The translations under genes and the position numbers were made by a program. From contig JAMQPI010000700.1 of NCBI GenBank assembly GCA_023717565.1, positions 1 through 34,568 of the forward strand: a DNA stretch of 34,568 bases. The letters run 5' to 3'. This DNA is from Pyrinomonadaceae bacterium (GTDB lineage Bacteria > Acidobacteriota > Blastocatellia > Pyrinomonadales > Pyrinomonadaceae). Below, one piece after another: positions 1 through 12,138 of the stretch (positions are counted from its first letter, which is position 1; the number at the start of each line of letters is the position of its first letter). The notes beneath the pieces are model-generated. The model was not told where the DNA came from. It searched no databases and saw only the letters and a program-made list of their open reading frames with translations.

Positions 1-1
1 C

Positions 2-2248
<2,247 letters not shown>

Positions 2249-2348
2249 GTGGACTAACCTGGTAGCCCGCCTAGCTTGTCCAATCTGGCACTTAACACCA
2301 GTCAGCTTCAGTATGTTTCTGTGGGACGAGCCTAATCCTCACGGTTCG

Positions 2349-3668
2349 TTAACTCTCTCCCACGCAAACTGCCGATCCTGAACTTCCCGCATTAAAGAGA
2401 TGCTGGTTCTTAACTTCAGTTACCCAAGGGACAGTGCCGAACTTCTTTATTGCGGCTCTTTCAAGGAAATCAAAGTAAAGTTTGAGATGTGCTTCTCGCG
2501 ACCAATTGGTGACAAAAGCCTCGTAACCTTTCTTGCCTAGTTGGTCGCGAAGATCAGGTGATGTGCCAATCTTTTCGATAGCGGTCAGCAATTCATCATC
2601 GTCGCGATAGATAAATCCGCCCCCGCTGTCGTTTACCACTTCCGGCAGCGCACCGAGATCGCGAACAATAACGGGCGTTCTTCGAGCAAAGGCTTCGATG
2701 ATGATGATCCCAAATGTCTCGTATGTTACCGACGGCACGATACACGCGAGAGCATGCTGATAAAAACCTCCAAGCTGAAGCTGCGATAATGGGCCCAAGA
2801 ATTTGATTCTTGGGTTGCCTGCCGCCTGCGCCCGCAGAATCTCTCCTTCTGCCCCGGCACCTGCCACGAGTAGATCGTAGTCATTCACCTTACTCCACAG
2901 GTCAATTAGCGTTTGTAAGCCCTTGATCCTCTCCAGCCTTCCGACGAAAAGAAAATAGGGTTTGTTGTGAGGCTGGGGCCCAGGATTACGCCAGTCGCTA
3001 TCAACCCGATCAATGAAATAAGGGAGGTGCTCCACAGGCTCCGGAAAGCCACGATCGGCATGCATCTTTGCAGTGAAACGGCTGGGCGAAACGAACTGAT
3101 CTACATGTGCACTGGCTTCGGCCAGATAGTTTGTATGACGCCAGAGCTGAGGCGGACGTTTGGCTTTGATCTCGCAACGGAAACAATCAGGCTTTTCGCA
3201 CGGTCGATTGCCGAACTTCCAGAGGACATGCGTTGGGCAAACGAGCCAGTGCTCGTGCGTCATGTACATTTTGACTGCGGCCCCTAAGTCTGGCTCCATC
3301 GTCAGCACCTGAGGACCTAGCAGCGAAATGTTGTGGTAGTGAATTACGTCATAAGGCTTACTGTTCAGCAGTTCGCGAATCTGCCTTTGCTTGAGAAAGG
3401 CACGTCCCGTCTGCTGGGTTAAGAGCGGTGAGAGCCAGGAATAGCCGCTCCGCAACTCGTGCCGTTTGACGTTGGGATGTTCGGCAAATTCGATCCCAGG
3501 TTCGCCCGGATGCAGTAGATGGTAGGAGTCGACGCAGTGTGCGACATCTACCTGATGTCCCGCGTCGCCCAGAGCGTGCGACAGCCGATAGATGTACATC
3601 GCGTCGCCGCCGAAACTATACGGCGGATAAAATGTTGTCAGATGTAAGAAGTTGAGCGGACGATCCAT
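2349..3668 (-). CDS. Glycosyltransferase family 4 (GT-B fold)
   Basis: The 439-residue protein has the two-domain GT4 layout. The N-terminus (LNFLHLTTFYPPYSFGG) is the usual first strand and glycine-rich loop of the acceptor domain. The C-terminal half has FVGRLERIKG and the EX7E nucleotide-sugar motif ETFGIIIIE near residue 320. A run of cysteines (around residues 145-170, C-x5-C-x2-C spacing) lies in a VCPTHVLW-type segment seen in some GT4 proteins. It probably transfers a sugar from an NDP-sugar to a lipid-linked glycan at the cytoplasmic face. It is the last gene of the minus-strand block and converges on the glycosidase gene with a 100-base gap, in which I see no convincing terminator. 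The Shine-Dalgarno site is weak. Donor and acceptor cannot be inferred. Confidence 0.88.
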   Translation of the reverse strand: MDRPLNFLHLTTFYPPYSFGGDAMYIYRLSHALGDAGHQVDVAHCVDSYHLLHPGEPGIEFAEHPNVKRHELRSGYSWLSPLLTQQTGRAFLKQRQIRELLNSKPYDVIHYHNISLLGPQVLTMEPDLGAAVKMYMTHEHWLVCPTHVLWKFGNRPCEKPDCFRCEIKAKRPPQLWRHTNYLAEASAHVDQFVSPSRFTAKMHADRGFPEPVEHLPYFIDRVDSDWRNPGPQPHNKPYFLFVGRLERIKGLQTLIDLWSKVNDYDLLVAGAGAEGEILRAQAAGNPRIKFLGPLSQLQLGGFYQHALACIVPSVTYETFGIIIIEAFARRTPVIVRDLGALPEVVNDSGGGFIYRDDDELLTAIEKIGTSPDLRDQLGKKGYEAFVTNWSREAHLKLYFDFLERAAIKKFGTVPWVTEVKNQHLFNAGSSGSAVCVGES

Positions 3669-3749
3669 TAACTTACCAATTGTCCGTCGAGGGCTTAGGT
3701 AGTGTTGAATAGGTCAAGCTGCCTTGGGATGACGTTGCGTAAGAGATGC

Positions 3750-4922
3750 TCATGACGAAGCCACTTCCCCGATAAGACTTGCCATCTGTTGCGCGGCAGC
3801 ATCCCAAGTGAGATGGCTCGCGGCCTTAATTCCCCCCTCGCTCATCTTTGAGCGCAGAATCTCAGAGCCAAGCACACGAGTTAAGGCGTCTTCTAACTGT
3901 TCCTGCCGCATCGGATCGAAATACAAGCTAGTTGCTCCAAGCAAATCCGGTAGCGGACTCTCCTTGGTGGCGATCACTGGGCAGCCGCAGGCGGCAGCCT
4001 CAACCGCTGGCAACCCAAACCCTTCAATTAGCGAAGGCAGCACCGAGACGGTAGCCCGATTGAGCAACACAACGAGTTCGTCGTCAGGGAGGTAGCCCGT
4101 GAAGATCGTCTTATTCTGGACACCCATTTCTACTAATTGCTGCCGGACATTGTCCGCATAACTGTGAAAGACTTCCTTCTTGTCTTCGCCTACGAGCACC
4201 AATCTCAAATCCGAAAGGGGGGCCTGGCGAGAGAGCTTCGCGAAAACGGACACTAGCATTGTCAGATTCTTATGTGGACTAAAGCCGCCGACATATACGA
4301 TGGTGCGGTGCTCGTCGGTCAGGCCCAGGGACTTCAGGCGCGGGGTTAACTGCGGGGAATTCAGCACGCGAAATACAGAATCGCTTGCTTCCCCAACGAC
4401 ATGGACACGGTCAGCCTTCATTCCAAAATGTTCCACGAGCCCACGACGCGAGTACTCCGAAACAGTAGCAACCGCATCAGCCTGCCATCGTCCGAGCGCA
4501 ACCTTCGTTTTCCAAAATAGGCGACCGCGCCGTCCGGGCATCGTCAGATCTGGATATTTTTCGGCAATCACGTCATGAATCATCACAATCTTTTTCGCGC
4601 GACTGACGACTGGCACGTAACTGTAGATCGTCGGAAAAAACAAGAGGTCAAGGTCTGCGCCCGACATGGCGCGGGCCATCCGCCACATGTCTCGCGGAGA
4701 GCGATTACCATTCGCTGAAGCAGCAATAGCTGTCGGCGCGGTGGCATGAATCGTCTTTCTTTCGACTGCTGGCGCCAAATCCTCCGAGTTCTCACTTGAA
4801 TCCATGAAGAACGTGTAATGATTCTCTTTGTCGATCGTAACTAGCGCGCCGAGCAGGGCTCGCGCATGTCGGCCATAGCCGCGCGTGTTCTGCCAGCATG
4901 TTGCGTCAACGCCAATGTGCAT
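3750..4922 (-). CDS. Glycosyltransferase family 4 (mannosyltransferase-like)
   Basis: This GT4 enzyme is about 390 residues long. I place the start at 4922 because MHIGVDATCW matches the usual GT4 N-terminus. An ATG at 4946 is also possible, adding eight residues, and each start has only a distant purine-rich site (AAGGA or GGGAAG about 12 bases upstream). Family features are the mid-protein HDVI, VGGFSPHKN at the start of the donor domain, and EX7E as EGFGLPAVE near residue 295. The C-terminal LTWDAAAQQM segment is also typical. It is probably a cytoplasmic sugar transferase of the same glycan pathway. It lies 81 bases upstream of the next GT4 gene and follows the epimerase gene closely. Confidence 0.87.
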   Translation of the reverse strand: MHIGVDATCWQNTRGYGRHARALLGALVTIDKENHYTFFMDSSENSEDLAPAVERKTIHATAPTAIAASANGNRSPRDMWRMARAMSGADLDLLFFPTIYSYVPVVSRAKKIVMIHDVIAEKYPDLTMPGRRGRLFWKTKVALGRWQADAVATVSEYSRRGLVEHFGMKADRVHVVGEASDSVFRVLNSPQLTPRLKSLGLTDEHRTIVYVGGFSPHKNLTMLVSVFAKLSRQAPLSDLRLVLVGEDKKEVFHSYADNVRQQLVEMGVQNKTIFTGYLPDDELVVLLNRATVSVLPSLIEGFGLPAVEAAACGCPVIATKESPLPDLLGATSLYFDPMRQEQLEDALTRVLGSEILRSKMSEGGIKAASHLTWDAAAQQMASLIGEVASS

Positions 4923-4980
4923 TCGTGCCAACGTTCCTTTGAGCATTGTCCAAAAACTTCCCGCGATCGCCTTGGGCGAA

Positions 4981-6024
4981 TCAAAAGACTATTTTTGCCA
5001 AGCGCAACGCCCCTTGACTCCACGGCACTGTATGAGATGTGCCGGACTTATTCCTAAACCGCGAGAGGTTTTCGCAGTACCACCTGTAGTTTCTTAGCAG
5101 GGCATCCTTGTTCGAATACTTAGGAGCAAAATGCAACGCCTTTTCGGCCTTCTCAATCGAGACAAAAGATTCTTTGGAAACCGTCTCATAAATCCACTCG
5201 TACAAGGGCGACAAGTGCAGTTGTTCCAGAATTTTTAAAACAAAAATCACGGGCCATGCCGGAAGGTTGCGGATTCGCTTGCCATAGCCGGCATGATCCA
5301 ACACCTCCTGAAAATCTTGCGCTAGAGTTCTGAATTCTTTCGCTCCGATGTTGAACGTATCATTCACTTTCGGCCTCTCACCTGTGGCAGCGAGAAAAAT
5401 TGCTTGGCACAAATCTTCTACATCCAGCAGTTGATACTTGTTCTTCCCAGCGCCCAGCATAGGAAAGTTTTTTCCCTCGTTAGCCCATTCGTAAAGCAGT
5501 CCGAAGACCCCTAGTCGCTCCGGGCCAACAAAAGTCTTCGGCCTAAGAATGGGGATGCACATCCCCTTTTGTCTAAACTGCAAGCAGACCTCCTCAGCCA
5601 TGATTTTGGCCTGCCCGTAAGCACCCACACCCTGCATTCGGTCGCTTTCAAGTAGCGGATGATGATCAGGGATACCATACACGGCGGTTGAAGAGATGTG
5701 GATGACTCTATCAATCTGATGTTTCCACGAGGTCTCTAGTACATTTCTGGTACCGTCAACCTCTGTTGAAAAGATGTCACTCTTCTTCGCGAGCGGGAGA
5801 GCTGCGGCTGCATGAACGACGACGTCCATCCCATCGATTGCTCGACCAACAAAGTCCTTGTCGCGCACGTCCCCTCTGAGCGTTCTGATGTCTCCAATAA
5901 CATCACGAAAAGGAAACTCCGCAAGGTCAAGAGAGGTCACGGTCCAGTCTTCCTTGAGCAAATATCTGATCAAGTTGATGCCCAAGAACCCGGCTCCCCC
6001 TGTTATCAAACACTTTTTTCTCAT
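4981..6024 (-). CDS. NAD-dependent epimerase/dehydratase (extended SDR)
   Basis: The 347-residue protein is an extended short-chain dehydrogenase. It has the Rossmann motif TGGAGFLG at residues 8-15, a conserved ISSTAVYG strand near 110, and the catalytic YGQAK (Tyr136, Lys140). This family makes or reshapes nucleotide sugars or reduces sugar-like ketones. The substrate cannot be read from sequence, and some close families act on sterols or NDP-hexoses. I chose the ATG at 6024 because GAGGGG sits seven bases upstream and [10 protein letters not shown] is the expected N-terminus; an in-frame TTG at 6051 would add nine residues. Its place among glycosyltransferases favours nucleotide-sugar supply. 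Confidence 0.85.
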   Translation of the reverse strand: MRKKCLITGGAGFLGINLIRYLLKEDWTVTSLDLAEFPFRDVIGDIRTLRGDVRDKDFVGRAIDGMDVVVHAAAALPLAKKSDIFSTEVDGTRNVLETSWKHQIDRVIHISSTAVYGIPDHHPLLESDRMQGVGAYGQAKIMAEEVCLQFRQKGMCIPILRPKTFVGPERLGVFGLLYEWANEGKNFPMLGAGKNKYQLLDVEDLCQAIFLAATGERPKVNDTFNIGAKEFRTLAQDFQEVLDHAGYGKRIRNLPAWPVIFVLKILEQLHLSPLYEWIYETVSKESFVSIEKAEKALHFAPKYSNKDALLRNYRWYCENLSRFRNKSGTSHTVPWSQGALRLAKIVF

Positions 6025-6064
6025 CGATCTACCCCTCTCTTGGTGTGACAAACACTATAGCCAA

Positions 6065-7054
6065 TCAAGATTGCTGCTCCTGGACGAGTTCTACACCGTC
6101 ACTGTTCTCCTGAGCTGGGAGTGGACGTAGCACAGCGAATAATGTCGCGGGAATCAAAATAATCGAGAGATCGAGGAAAAGCCTGGTTTCTTCAACTTTG
6201 CCAAAGAGAAAGTTCGCTAGAATCAAAGGAGGCATGAACAGGAACATTGCGCGTCGCAGAAACGGTGGAAGGTGCCTGTAGTACAGAATCGGGATCACCC
6301 AAAAGAGCGAGAACAGGAAAATGGGCCAGAGAAGAAAGTACAAATTTAGTATTTGCGGGCGTGGTGGAAACGAAGGTCTAAAACCGAACACGAGCCGTAA
6401 GAGAAGTTGAACTGCTAGCCAAATCAGAAACAAAGCCACGCTGTGGATTAGTGATTTCCGATTAAAACCAAACTGCGCAACATGGAGCGGCACAATTAAG
6501 CCGAATGTCTCGCGCGCCAAACTGCCTAATATAGTCAGCGGATAGAGCCAACCGTTAACCTTCCCTCGACGGATGAGATAGACCCCTATTGTTAGAAAAA
6601 GGAGATTCAGTGGCGAGCAGGGCTGATAGAAATAATGGATATATGTGAACAGATGTAAACCAGCAAGAATGAGGGTCCCGCTAAAGGCAATTTCTGAACT
6701 AAACCAAGACTTGAGGTACAAATGAAAAAAAATAAATAATGCCCAGGTTGCGAGGAGACGCTGCAGAATATAGAAAACCTCTCGTGCCAGTGCCGAGGGT
6801 TTGCCCGGTGGCAATCGTAGTGCTTTCTCAAGAATCCAACCCCCGGCTTCAGCCAACCAGGTAGCGACAATGCGGTATTGGTAGGGGGACTTGAAGTCTC
6901 CTCGGATGATTCCGCTGTGAAATTCGTTCCTCTCTGGCCAGAAGCGACGTTCAATGGTTGCGGCGTGATAAAAGGTGAGCGTCAAAGCCAACGACAAATA
7001 GATCAGGCTAGCTCGCTTTAACGACAAGCTTGTGTGCGGTGCGGTCTCACTCAT
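6065..7054 (-). CDS. Polytopic membrane protein, possibly GT-C-like
   Basis: The ~329-residue protein is mostly hydrophobic, with perhaps eight to ten membrane segments. One loop reads FKSPYQYRIVATWL, and a middle segment reads GSLARETFGLIVP. This layout (an early polar loop, then a conserved Arg-Glu before a helix) is seen in uncharacterised membrane proteins of polysaccharide clusters that may be GT-C-like or polymerase-like. I cannot name the family. The ATG at 7054 is preferred to a TTG at 7060, but neither has a good Shine-Dalgarno site. A Wzy-type polymerase is a possibility, since the locus has a flippase but no other obvious polymerase. Confidence 0.6.
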   Translation of the reverse strand: MSETAPHTSLSLKRASLIYLSLALTLTFYHAATIERRFWPERNEFHSGIIRGDFKSPYQYRIVATWLAEAGGWILEKALRLPPGKPSALAREVFYILQRLLATWALFIFFHLYLKSWFSSEIAFSGTLILAGLHLFTYIHYFYQPCSPLNLLFLTIGVYLIRRGKVNGWLYPLTILGSLARETFGLIVPLHVAQFGFNRKSLIHSVALFLIWLAVQLLLRLVFGFRPSFPPRPQILNLYFLLWPIFLFSLFWVIPILYYRHLPPFLRRAMFLFMPPLILANFLFGKVEETRLFLDLSIILIPATLFAVLRPLPAQENSDGVELVQEQQS

Positions 7055-7116
7055 AAACAATTACCGGGATGAAGACTGACTCTCGTCGCAATAGGGTAGT
7101 AAAGGAACAGTTCAGT

Positions 7117-10100
7117 CTATAGAGTCGCAGCCTGTAAAGTGACATTGCTCCAACTATTAAACGTCCCGGCCACGGTCCACTTCACCGTGAGAATCTGCCC
7201 CGCCGAGCCCGCCCGATAGTTCAGGGTGTAAAACCGGTTACTCGTTGAGGTGGAATTGATTAGAGACGTGTCGATGTAAACAGGAGCACTGCCATCGCTG
7301 AGACTTACTTCCAGCCGCCCTTGGGCCGCCCATAGACCGACATATAAGCGCAACACCCTGGTCGTTGTCTCCGCAGGAAGTGTCACCTGAAAACCATTTC
7401 CCAACCCGATGATGTAGATCCCGGTTGTGGTGTTGTTCGTGGAGGCCGTTGGCGTGCCACCGGTCCAACTGAAGGAATTCGTGTTGTTTGTGTAACGTTG
7501 CACAGTACCGCTACCGATACTGGTGTAGTTACTGATTTGTTGAACTGCTCCGTTCTTGTGATTGAGGCTGCTCGCCGTGGTCAATCCCCAATGCGCCCAG
7601 TCGGTTGTACCTTCCGTTGACAGGTTCTTGCTGACAGGCGTACTGGCAAAGGTGACGGATAACAACCCCGCAGCGGCAGAATTGACTGTGACAATCACGT
7701 CATCGCTGTTTGATGACACACTGTCATTTGCGGTTAGTCGAAGAGTGTAAACCCCGGCAACTGAGAAGCTGGCGGTGGTGGATAAAGAGTTGGCGTTGCC
7801 GAAGGTTACAGTGCCTGGGCCGCTGGCGTTGGACCAGGTGACGGTCGTCACACCCGGTGGATTTGGCAGACCATCATCCGAGGCGGCGCCGCTTAAGGTA
7901 GCAGTCGCCGCTAAGGTAATAGTCTGATCCACACCCGCATTGACTGTCGGGGCCTGATTGGTCTGTGCCACGTTAACTGTGACGACCATCTCATCACTCG
8001 TGTTGAGAACGCTGTCGTTGGCTGTCAGTCGCAAGGTGTAATTCCCGGCGATAGAGAAGCTTGCGGTGGTAGAGAGCGCGTTGGCATTAGTGAATGTGAC
8101 GATGCCGGGACCACTGACCTTAGACCAGGTCGGTGTTAACACGCCGGGCGGATTAGGCAGACCATCATCAGAGGCCGTGCCATTCAAGGAAGCTGTGGCC
8201 GGCAGGGTAATCGTTTGATCCGCACCTGCATTTACGCTGGGCGCCGTGTTGGAATTGACCGTCACAAGCAGATCGTCGTCACTTACAAGAGCGCTGTCAT
8301 TAGCGCTCAGTCGAAGGCTGTAAACGCCGGCGGCTGAGAAGGTCGCGGTAGTGGAAAGCGCGTTGGCATTAGTGAATGTAACGGTGCCGGGGCCACTGAC
8401 TTTGGACCAAGTCGGTGTTAGCACGGCGGGCGGATTCGGCAGACCATCGTCAGAGGCCGTGCCATTCAAGGACGCCGTGGCCGGCAATGTAATCGTTTGA
8501 TCGCTACCCGCATTAACTGTTGGCGCTTGATTGGGCGGTGGCCCTCCACTTGTTGCAAGGGTCGCGGCCTGCAATGTGACATTGCTCCAGTTGTTGAACG
8601 TCGAAGTGATTGTCCACCTCACGATAAGAGTTTGGCCGCTTGTGCCCGCCTGATAGTTCAGCGTATAGACGCGGTTCGTCGTAGCCGTCGCGTTCACAAT
8701 AGAAGTGTCAACGTAAGCAGCCGCGCTGCCATCGCTCAAGGTTGCATTTAGTCTGCCTCGAGCCGCCCAGAGCCCGAGGTAGAGCTTCAACACCCTCGTG
8801 GTTGTGTCTGCTGGAACATTGATCTCAAAACCGTTATTTAGACCTATGACGTACAGACCCGTTGTCGTATTGGTTGCGGAAGCGGTCGGTGTTCCTGCGG
8901 TCCAGGTGTACGCGTTAGGATTATTGCTATAACGCTGGACCACGCCGCCGCCGATGTTTGTATAGTTGCTGATCTGCTGAGTAATACTGCTCTTGTGATT
9001 GAAACTGGCCGCGGTTGTTAATCCCCAGTGGGCCCAATCGCTAGCACCCTCAGTTGTGAGATTCTGACTCGCAGGAGGATTGTCACTACTGACTGTCAGC
9101 GAGCCTGGCACAGCGCTGGGATTGACGGTCACAATCATATCGTCAGTAGTAAGTAGCGAGCCGTCATCACCCGTTAGTCTCAAAGTGTAAACGCCAGGGA
9201 TCGAGAAGCTGGCAGTGGTCGACAGCGAGTTGGCGTTGGCGAACGCGACCATACCAGGCCCACTTACCTGCGACCATATCGTTGTCAAGGCTCCCGGTGG
9301 AGTCGGCAACCCGTCATCGGCTCCGCTTCCATTCAAGGCAGCAGTTGCCGGAAACGTAATTGTCTGATCGATGCCCGCGTTGATTGCTGGTGCCTCATTG
9401 GGCGGCGTCAACCTACTAGTTGCGAGAGTCGCCGCCTGCAGAGTGACGTTTCCGAGAGGATTCGAATTGGTCAGCACCGTCCATCTTATCGTCAGGGTCT
9501 GTCCATTACTTCCCGCGTGGTAGTTGAGGGTATAGACAAGGTTACTGACGCCTGAGGAGTTCACCAACGAGGTATCAACGTAAGGAGAGGCGCTGCCATC
9601 GCTAAGGGTCACTTCCAGCTTACCCTGGGCTGCCCAGACACCAACGTACAACTTCAACACTCTAGTCGTGATATCTGCCGGAACTGTCACTTGAAAACCG
9701 TCGCCCAACCCATATGTATAAACACCAGTAGTGGTGCTTGCCGAGCCTGTCGGCGTCCCATCCGTCCAACTGTATGCATTTGCGTTGTTCGTGTATCTAA
9801 GAATGCTGGTGGCGCCGATTTGACTATAGTTACTGATCTGTTGAGCAACGCCACTCTTATGATTGAAGCTGGTCGCCGTTGTTAATCCCCAGTGCGACCA
9901 GTCCGATGTGCCTTCGGTGGTTAGACTTTGATTCGCCGGAGGATTACTTGTGCTGACCGAAAGCAAACCGGTCGCAATGCTGGGATTGACTGCGACTACA
10001 AGGTCGTCGCTGGTCTGCAGAACATTGTCGTTGGCAGTTAGTCGCAAAGTATAGATTCCGGCGATTGAGAAAGTGGCCGTGGTTGATAATGATTCGACAT

Positions 10101-12126
10101 TGCCAAAGGAGACTGTGCCTGGCCCGCTAACCAGCGACCATGTTGAGATAAGCGCGGCGGGCGGGTTAGGAAGGCCGTCGTCAGAGGCGGCGCCATTCAA
10201 GACGGCGGCGGCCGGCAAAATGGCAGTTTGATCGTTGCCCGCATTCACAATCGGTGCTTGATTTGTGATGCCACCACCTGTCTGCGAGACCGTGAAGACG
10301 TGTCCGCCGATAGTCACTGTTCCGGTACGGAGACCACTGGCAGAATTGTCGGACACCGAGTAAGCAACAGTTCCACTGCCGCTGCCACTGGCGGCAGACG
10401 TAATAGTAATCCAGCTATCATTGCTAACTGCTTCCCAGGTGCAGCCCGTCGAAGTAACGTTGACGGATCCGCTACCGCCGGGAATGCCAAAGCTCTGGCT
10501 CGACGGAGAAATCGAGTGAGACACTTCCGTGCTGGAGGAGACATAGTTTGTACCGCAAGAAAGCGGGTTTGAGGGAACGTCCGAAAAGTCAACGGCTACT
10601 GCTTGACCAAAAATGTCGGGCGATGACTGTCGTTGGAAATGAAGATGATCTCCGCAACTGTTGAGTGCACCATTAGTGGAACCCGTGTGGCCTTGCCTGC
10701 CAACATACAGTCCCTGACAGACGTTTGAACCAACCTCAACCTGCACTGAACCAGTTTCCATGTGGGCATATTTCGTATAAGTTCCATCGGCATGTTGAAT
10801 GACTACGACATTGCCAAAAAACGTTCCCGGGCAGCCAGTAGGACTATAATCCGTGCAGTTCGTATCAATCGTGTTGCAAGTAACATTCGAAACTGCAAGA
10901 ACAACCAATCCATCCGCTGCTGCCAGAGCATGGGCGCCGACGGTGCTTTCAAAATCGTAAGCAAAACTCATTGTGCCGGAATGCGACGTGATCGAGCAGC
11001 TACCTGGTGGAGAATAACCATCTCCTCCCTGAATAACGTGTGAATCTGTTAAGGGAAGGTTGTAGGTGACTGCTGAGGCTGTAAGGGAGACTGACCTTCC
11101 TGTCCAGTCAACATATATCAACTTCGAACCGGTCGGCGCGAGTTGGCGAATCATTACACCTCCGGGCAAGACTTTTAGCAAAGTACCAGTGCCAAGCGCT
11201 CTACCAGTTTCAGAGCCCTTTGCGCGCACATACAGAGCGCTGGTTCCTAGAAGACTATCGCCAGTAATTTCATAATTGCCATCGGGCGACATCGTGCGGA
11301 AGGCCCCGCTGTCCTGCGAAGAATCCTGAGAAAACAGGAAGCTTTTCCCTGGCGTGGTGGTTTTGGACAACAAGGGGAACCCGGCGGGGACTCGCGGAAT
11401 GGTAACGGATCGCTTTTCCGGTGTCTCGACCGAAATGAACGCCGGCTTGAGTTCTAAGCGAGCGTCATCCCCTATCGATGTCAGATAATGAACTCCGCTT
11501 CCTGAGTCGTCCCATTGTAAGATCTCTGCGTAGACGTTTTCTGAGACCAGAGTCTTAGTGTTCCCGGAGCCAAGCTCCGCCAATTCGATCCCAAACGAAT
11601 TGCCATTCGAGAAAGTACATGCGACCGCGTCTCCGTTTGCGGGCGACCAGGCGGCTTCAAGAACGATGCGAGAAGACACTCGTCGATGCTTACCGGTTGC
11701 CAGATCTTCGACGTAAAGCTTTCCAGTCGGAATGCCATTCTCTAGTGAAGTGTACAGAAGCAACTTTCCGTCCGGTGATAGACCAAAGCTCTTAAATACT
11801 GGAAGCGAAGTCTTGACTTGAACAAATTCGTATCCGTTGGAACCCTCATTCAATTGGACGGCCTTGCCGTTTGCAGCGACGACATAGGGTGGCAGCGGGT
11901 TCTCGTCTGCTCGGACCAGCGAAAAAATCGCCGATCGAGAATCCTCGCGTCTGTTGTCTACAGGCTGGTTCGATCCTTTGACGATGGCATTTGCGATGTC
12001 CACTCGCTCTGGCTCGTTTGATAGGTAGCCCGAAAGAAGCGCGAAACTTACTACTAGTCCAGAGGCCAGAAGCCATTCCGTATTTGGAAGCAAACGTCGA
12101 AGAGATGGCAATTGATTTTTCAACAT
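7117..12126 (-). CDS. Exported mosaic protein: propeller, M23-like, BACON, PKD-like and domain X repeats
   Basis: The 1669-residue protein starts with a hydrophobic segment (about residues 17-36), probably a signal anchor. Residues ~45-360 show repeated blade-like strands (LSPDGKLLLYTS, SPDGNYEITG) typical of TolB/WD40-like propellers. Residues ~370-500 resemble an M23 (LytM) peptidase, with AYDF, YTKYAHM and DHLHF. The His expected four residues before the Asp of AYDF is Ser, so activity is uncertain. Residues ~535-617 are a BACON domain (CTWEAVSNDSWITI). Then follow five PKD/Ig-like repeats (~622-717, 910-1003, 1199-1292, 1293-1389, 1390-1484) and three domain X copies (~719-899, 1008-1188, 1487-1669). 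No Shine-Dalgarno site is visible before the ATG, which lies 12 bases after the methyltransferase gene. It is probably a surface protein that binds glycan or peptidoglycan. Confidence 0.8.
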   Translation of the reverse strand: MLKNQLPSLRRLLPNTEWLLASGLVVSFALLSGYLSNEPERVDIANAIVKGSNQPVDNRREDSRSAIFSLVRADENPLPPYVVAANGKAVQLNEGSNGYEFVQVKTSLPVFKSFGLSPDGKLLLYTSLENGIPTGKLYVEDLATGKHRRVSSRIVLEAAWSPANGDAVACTFSNGNSFGIELAELGSGNTKTLVSENVYAEILQWDDSGSGVHYLTSIGDDARLELKPAFISVETPEKRSVTIPRVPAGFPLLSKTTTPGKSFLFSQDSSQDSGAFRTMSPDGNYEITGDSLLGTSALYVRAKGSETGRALGTGTLLKVLPGGVMIRQLAPTGSKLIYVDWTGRSVSLTASAVTYNLPLTDSHVIQGGDGYSPPGSCSITSHSGTMSFAYDFESTVGAHALAAADGLVVLAVSNVTCNTIDTNCTDYSPTGCPGTFFGNVVVIQHADGTYTKYAHMETGSVQVEVGSNVCQGLYVGRQGHTGSTNGALNSCGDHLHFQRQSSPDIFGQAVAVDFSDVPSNPLSCGTNYVSSSTEVSHSISPSSQSFGIPGGSGSVNVTSTGCTWEAVSNDSWITITSAASGSGSGTVAYSVSDNSASGLRTGTVTIGGHVFTVSQTGGGITNQAPIVNAGNDQTAILPAAAVLNGAASDDGLPNPPAALISTWSLVSGPGTVSFGNVESLSTTATFSIAGIYTLRLTANDNVLQTSDDLVVAVNPSIATGLLSVSTSNPPANQSLTTEGTSDWSHWGLTTATSFNHKSGVAQQISNYSQIGATSILRYTNNANAYSWTDGTPTGSASTTTGVYTYGLGDGFQVTVPADITTRVLKLYVGVWAAQGKLEVTLSDGSASPYVDTSLVNSSGVSNLVYTLNYHAGSNGQTLTIRWTVLTNSNPLGNVTLQAATLATSRLTPPNEAPAINAGIDQTITFPATAALNGSGADDGLPTPPGALTTIWSQVSGPGMVAFANANSLSTTASFSIPGVYTLRLTGDDGSLLTTDDMIVTVNPSAVPGSLTVSSDNPPASQNLTTEGASDWAHWGLTTAASFNHKSSITQQISNYTNIGGGVVQRYSNNPNAYTWTAGTPTASATNTTTGLYVIGLNNGFEINVPADTTTRVLKLYLGLWAARGRLNATLSDGSAAAYVDTSIVNATATTNRVYTLNYQAGTSGQTLIVRWTITSTFNNWSNVTLQAATLATSGGPPPNQAPTVNAGSDQTITLPATASLNGTASDDGLPNPPAVLTPTWSKVSGPGTVTFTNANALSTTATFSAAGVYSLRLSANDSALVSDDDLLVTVNSNTAPSVNAGADQTITLPATASLNGTASDDGLPNPPGVLTPTWSKVSGPGIVTFTNANALSTTASFSIAGNYTLRLTANDSVLNTSDEMVVTVNVAQTNQAPTVNAGVDQTITLAATATLSGAASDDGLPNPPGVTTVTWSNASGPGTVTFGNANSLSTTASFSVAGVYTLRLTANDSVSSNSDDVIVTVNSAAAGLLSVTFASTPVSKNLSTEGTTDWAHWGLTTASSLNHKNGAVQQISNYTSIGSGTVQRYTNNTNSFSWTGGTPTASTNNTTTGIYIIGLGNGFQVTLPAETTTRVLRLYVGLWAAQGRLEVSLSDGSAPVYIDTSLINSTSTSNRFYTLNYRAGSAGQILTVKWTVAGTFNSWSNVTLQAATL
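7120..7668 (-). repeat. Domain X repeat, copy 3 (C-terminal)
   Basis: This is the last module of the mosaic protein. It runs from GLLSVTF to NVTLQAATL and ends at the stop codon. It matches the copies at 8560-9105 and 9430-9970 along its whole length. Confidence 0.85.
7960..8532 (-). repeat. Adjacent PKD-like repeats 3 and 4, near-identical tandem duplication
   Basis: Two adjacent modules (8251-8532 and 7960-8250) are much more alike than the other PKD-like copies. Both contain DQTITLPATASLNGTASDD followed by GLPNPP, and TPTWSKVSGPG. Long nucleotide stretches also match, for example around GCGCGTTGGCATTAGTGAAT in each. This suggests a recent internal duplication. Confidence 0.85.
8560..9105 (-). 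repeat. Domain X repeat, copy 2
   Basis: The module runs from GSLTVSSDNPP to [14 protein letters not shown]. It lies between PKD-like repeats 2 and 3 and carries the shared TEGASDWAHWG and LYLGLWAARG landmarks. Confidence 0.85.
9430..9970 (-). repeat. Domain X repeat, copy 1
   Basis: The module runs from GLLSVSTSNPP to [12 protein letters not shown]. It lies between PKD-like repeats 1 and 2 and carries TEGTSDWSHWG and LYVGVWAAQGKL. The last of these almost matches the copy in the glycosidase gene at 359-922. Confidence 0.85.
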
Positions 12127-12138
12127 CTAACAGGGTAA

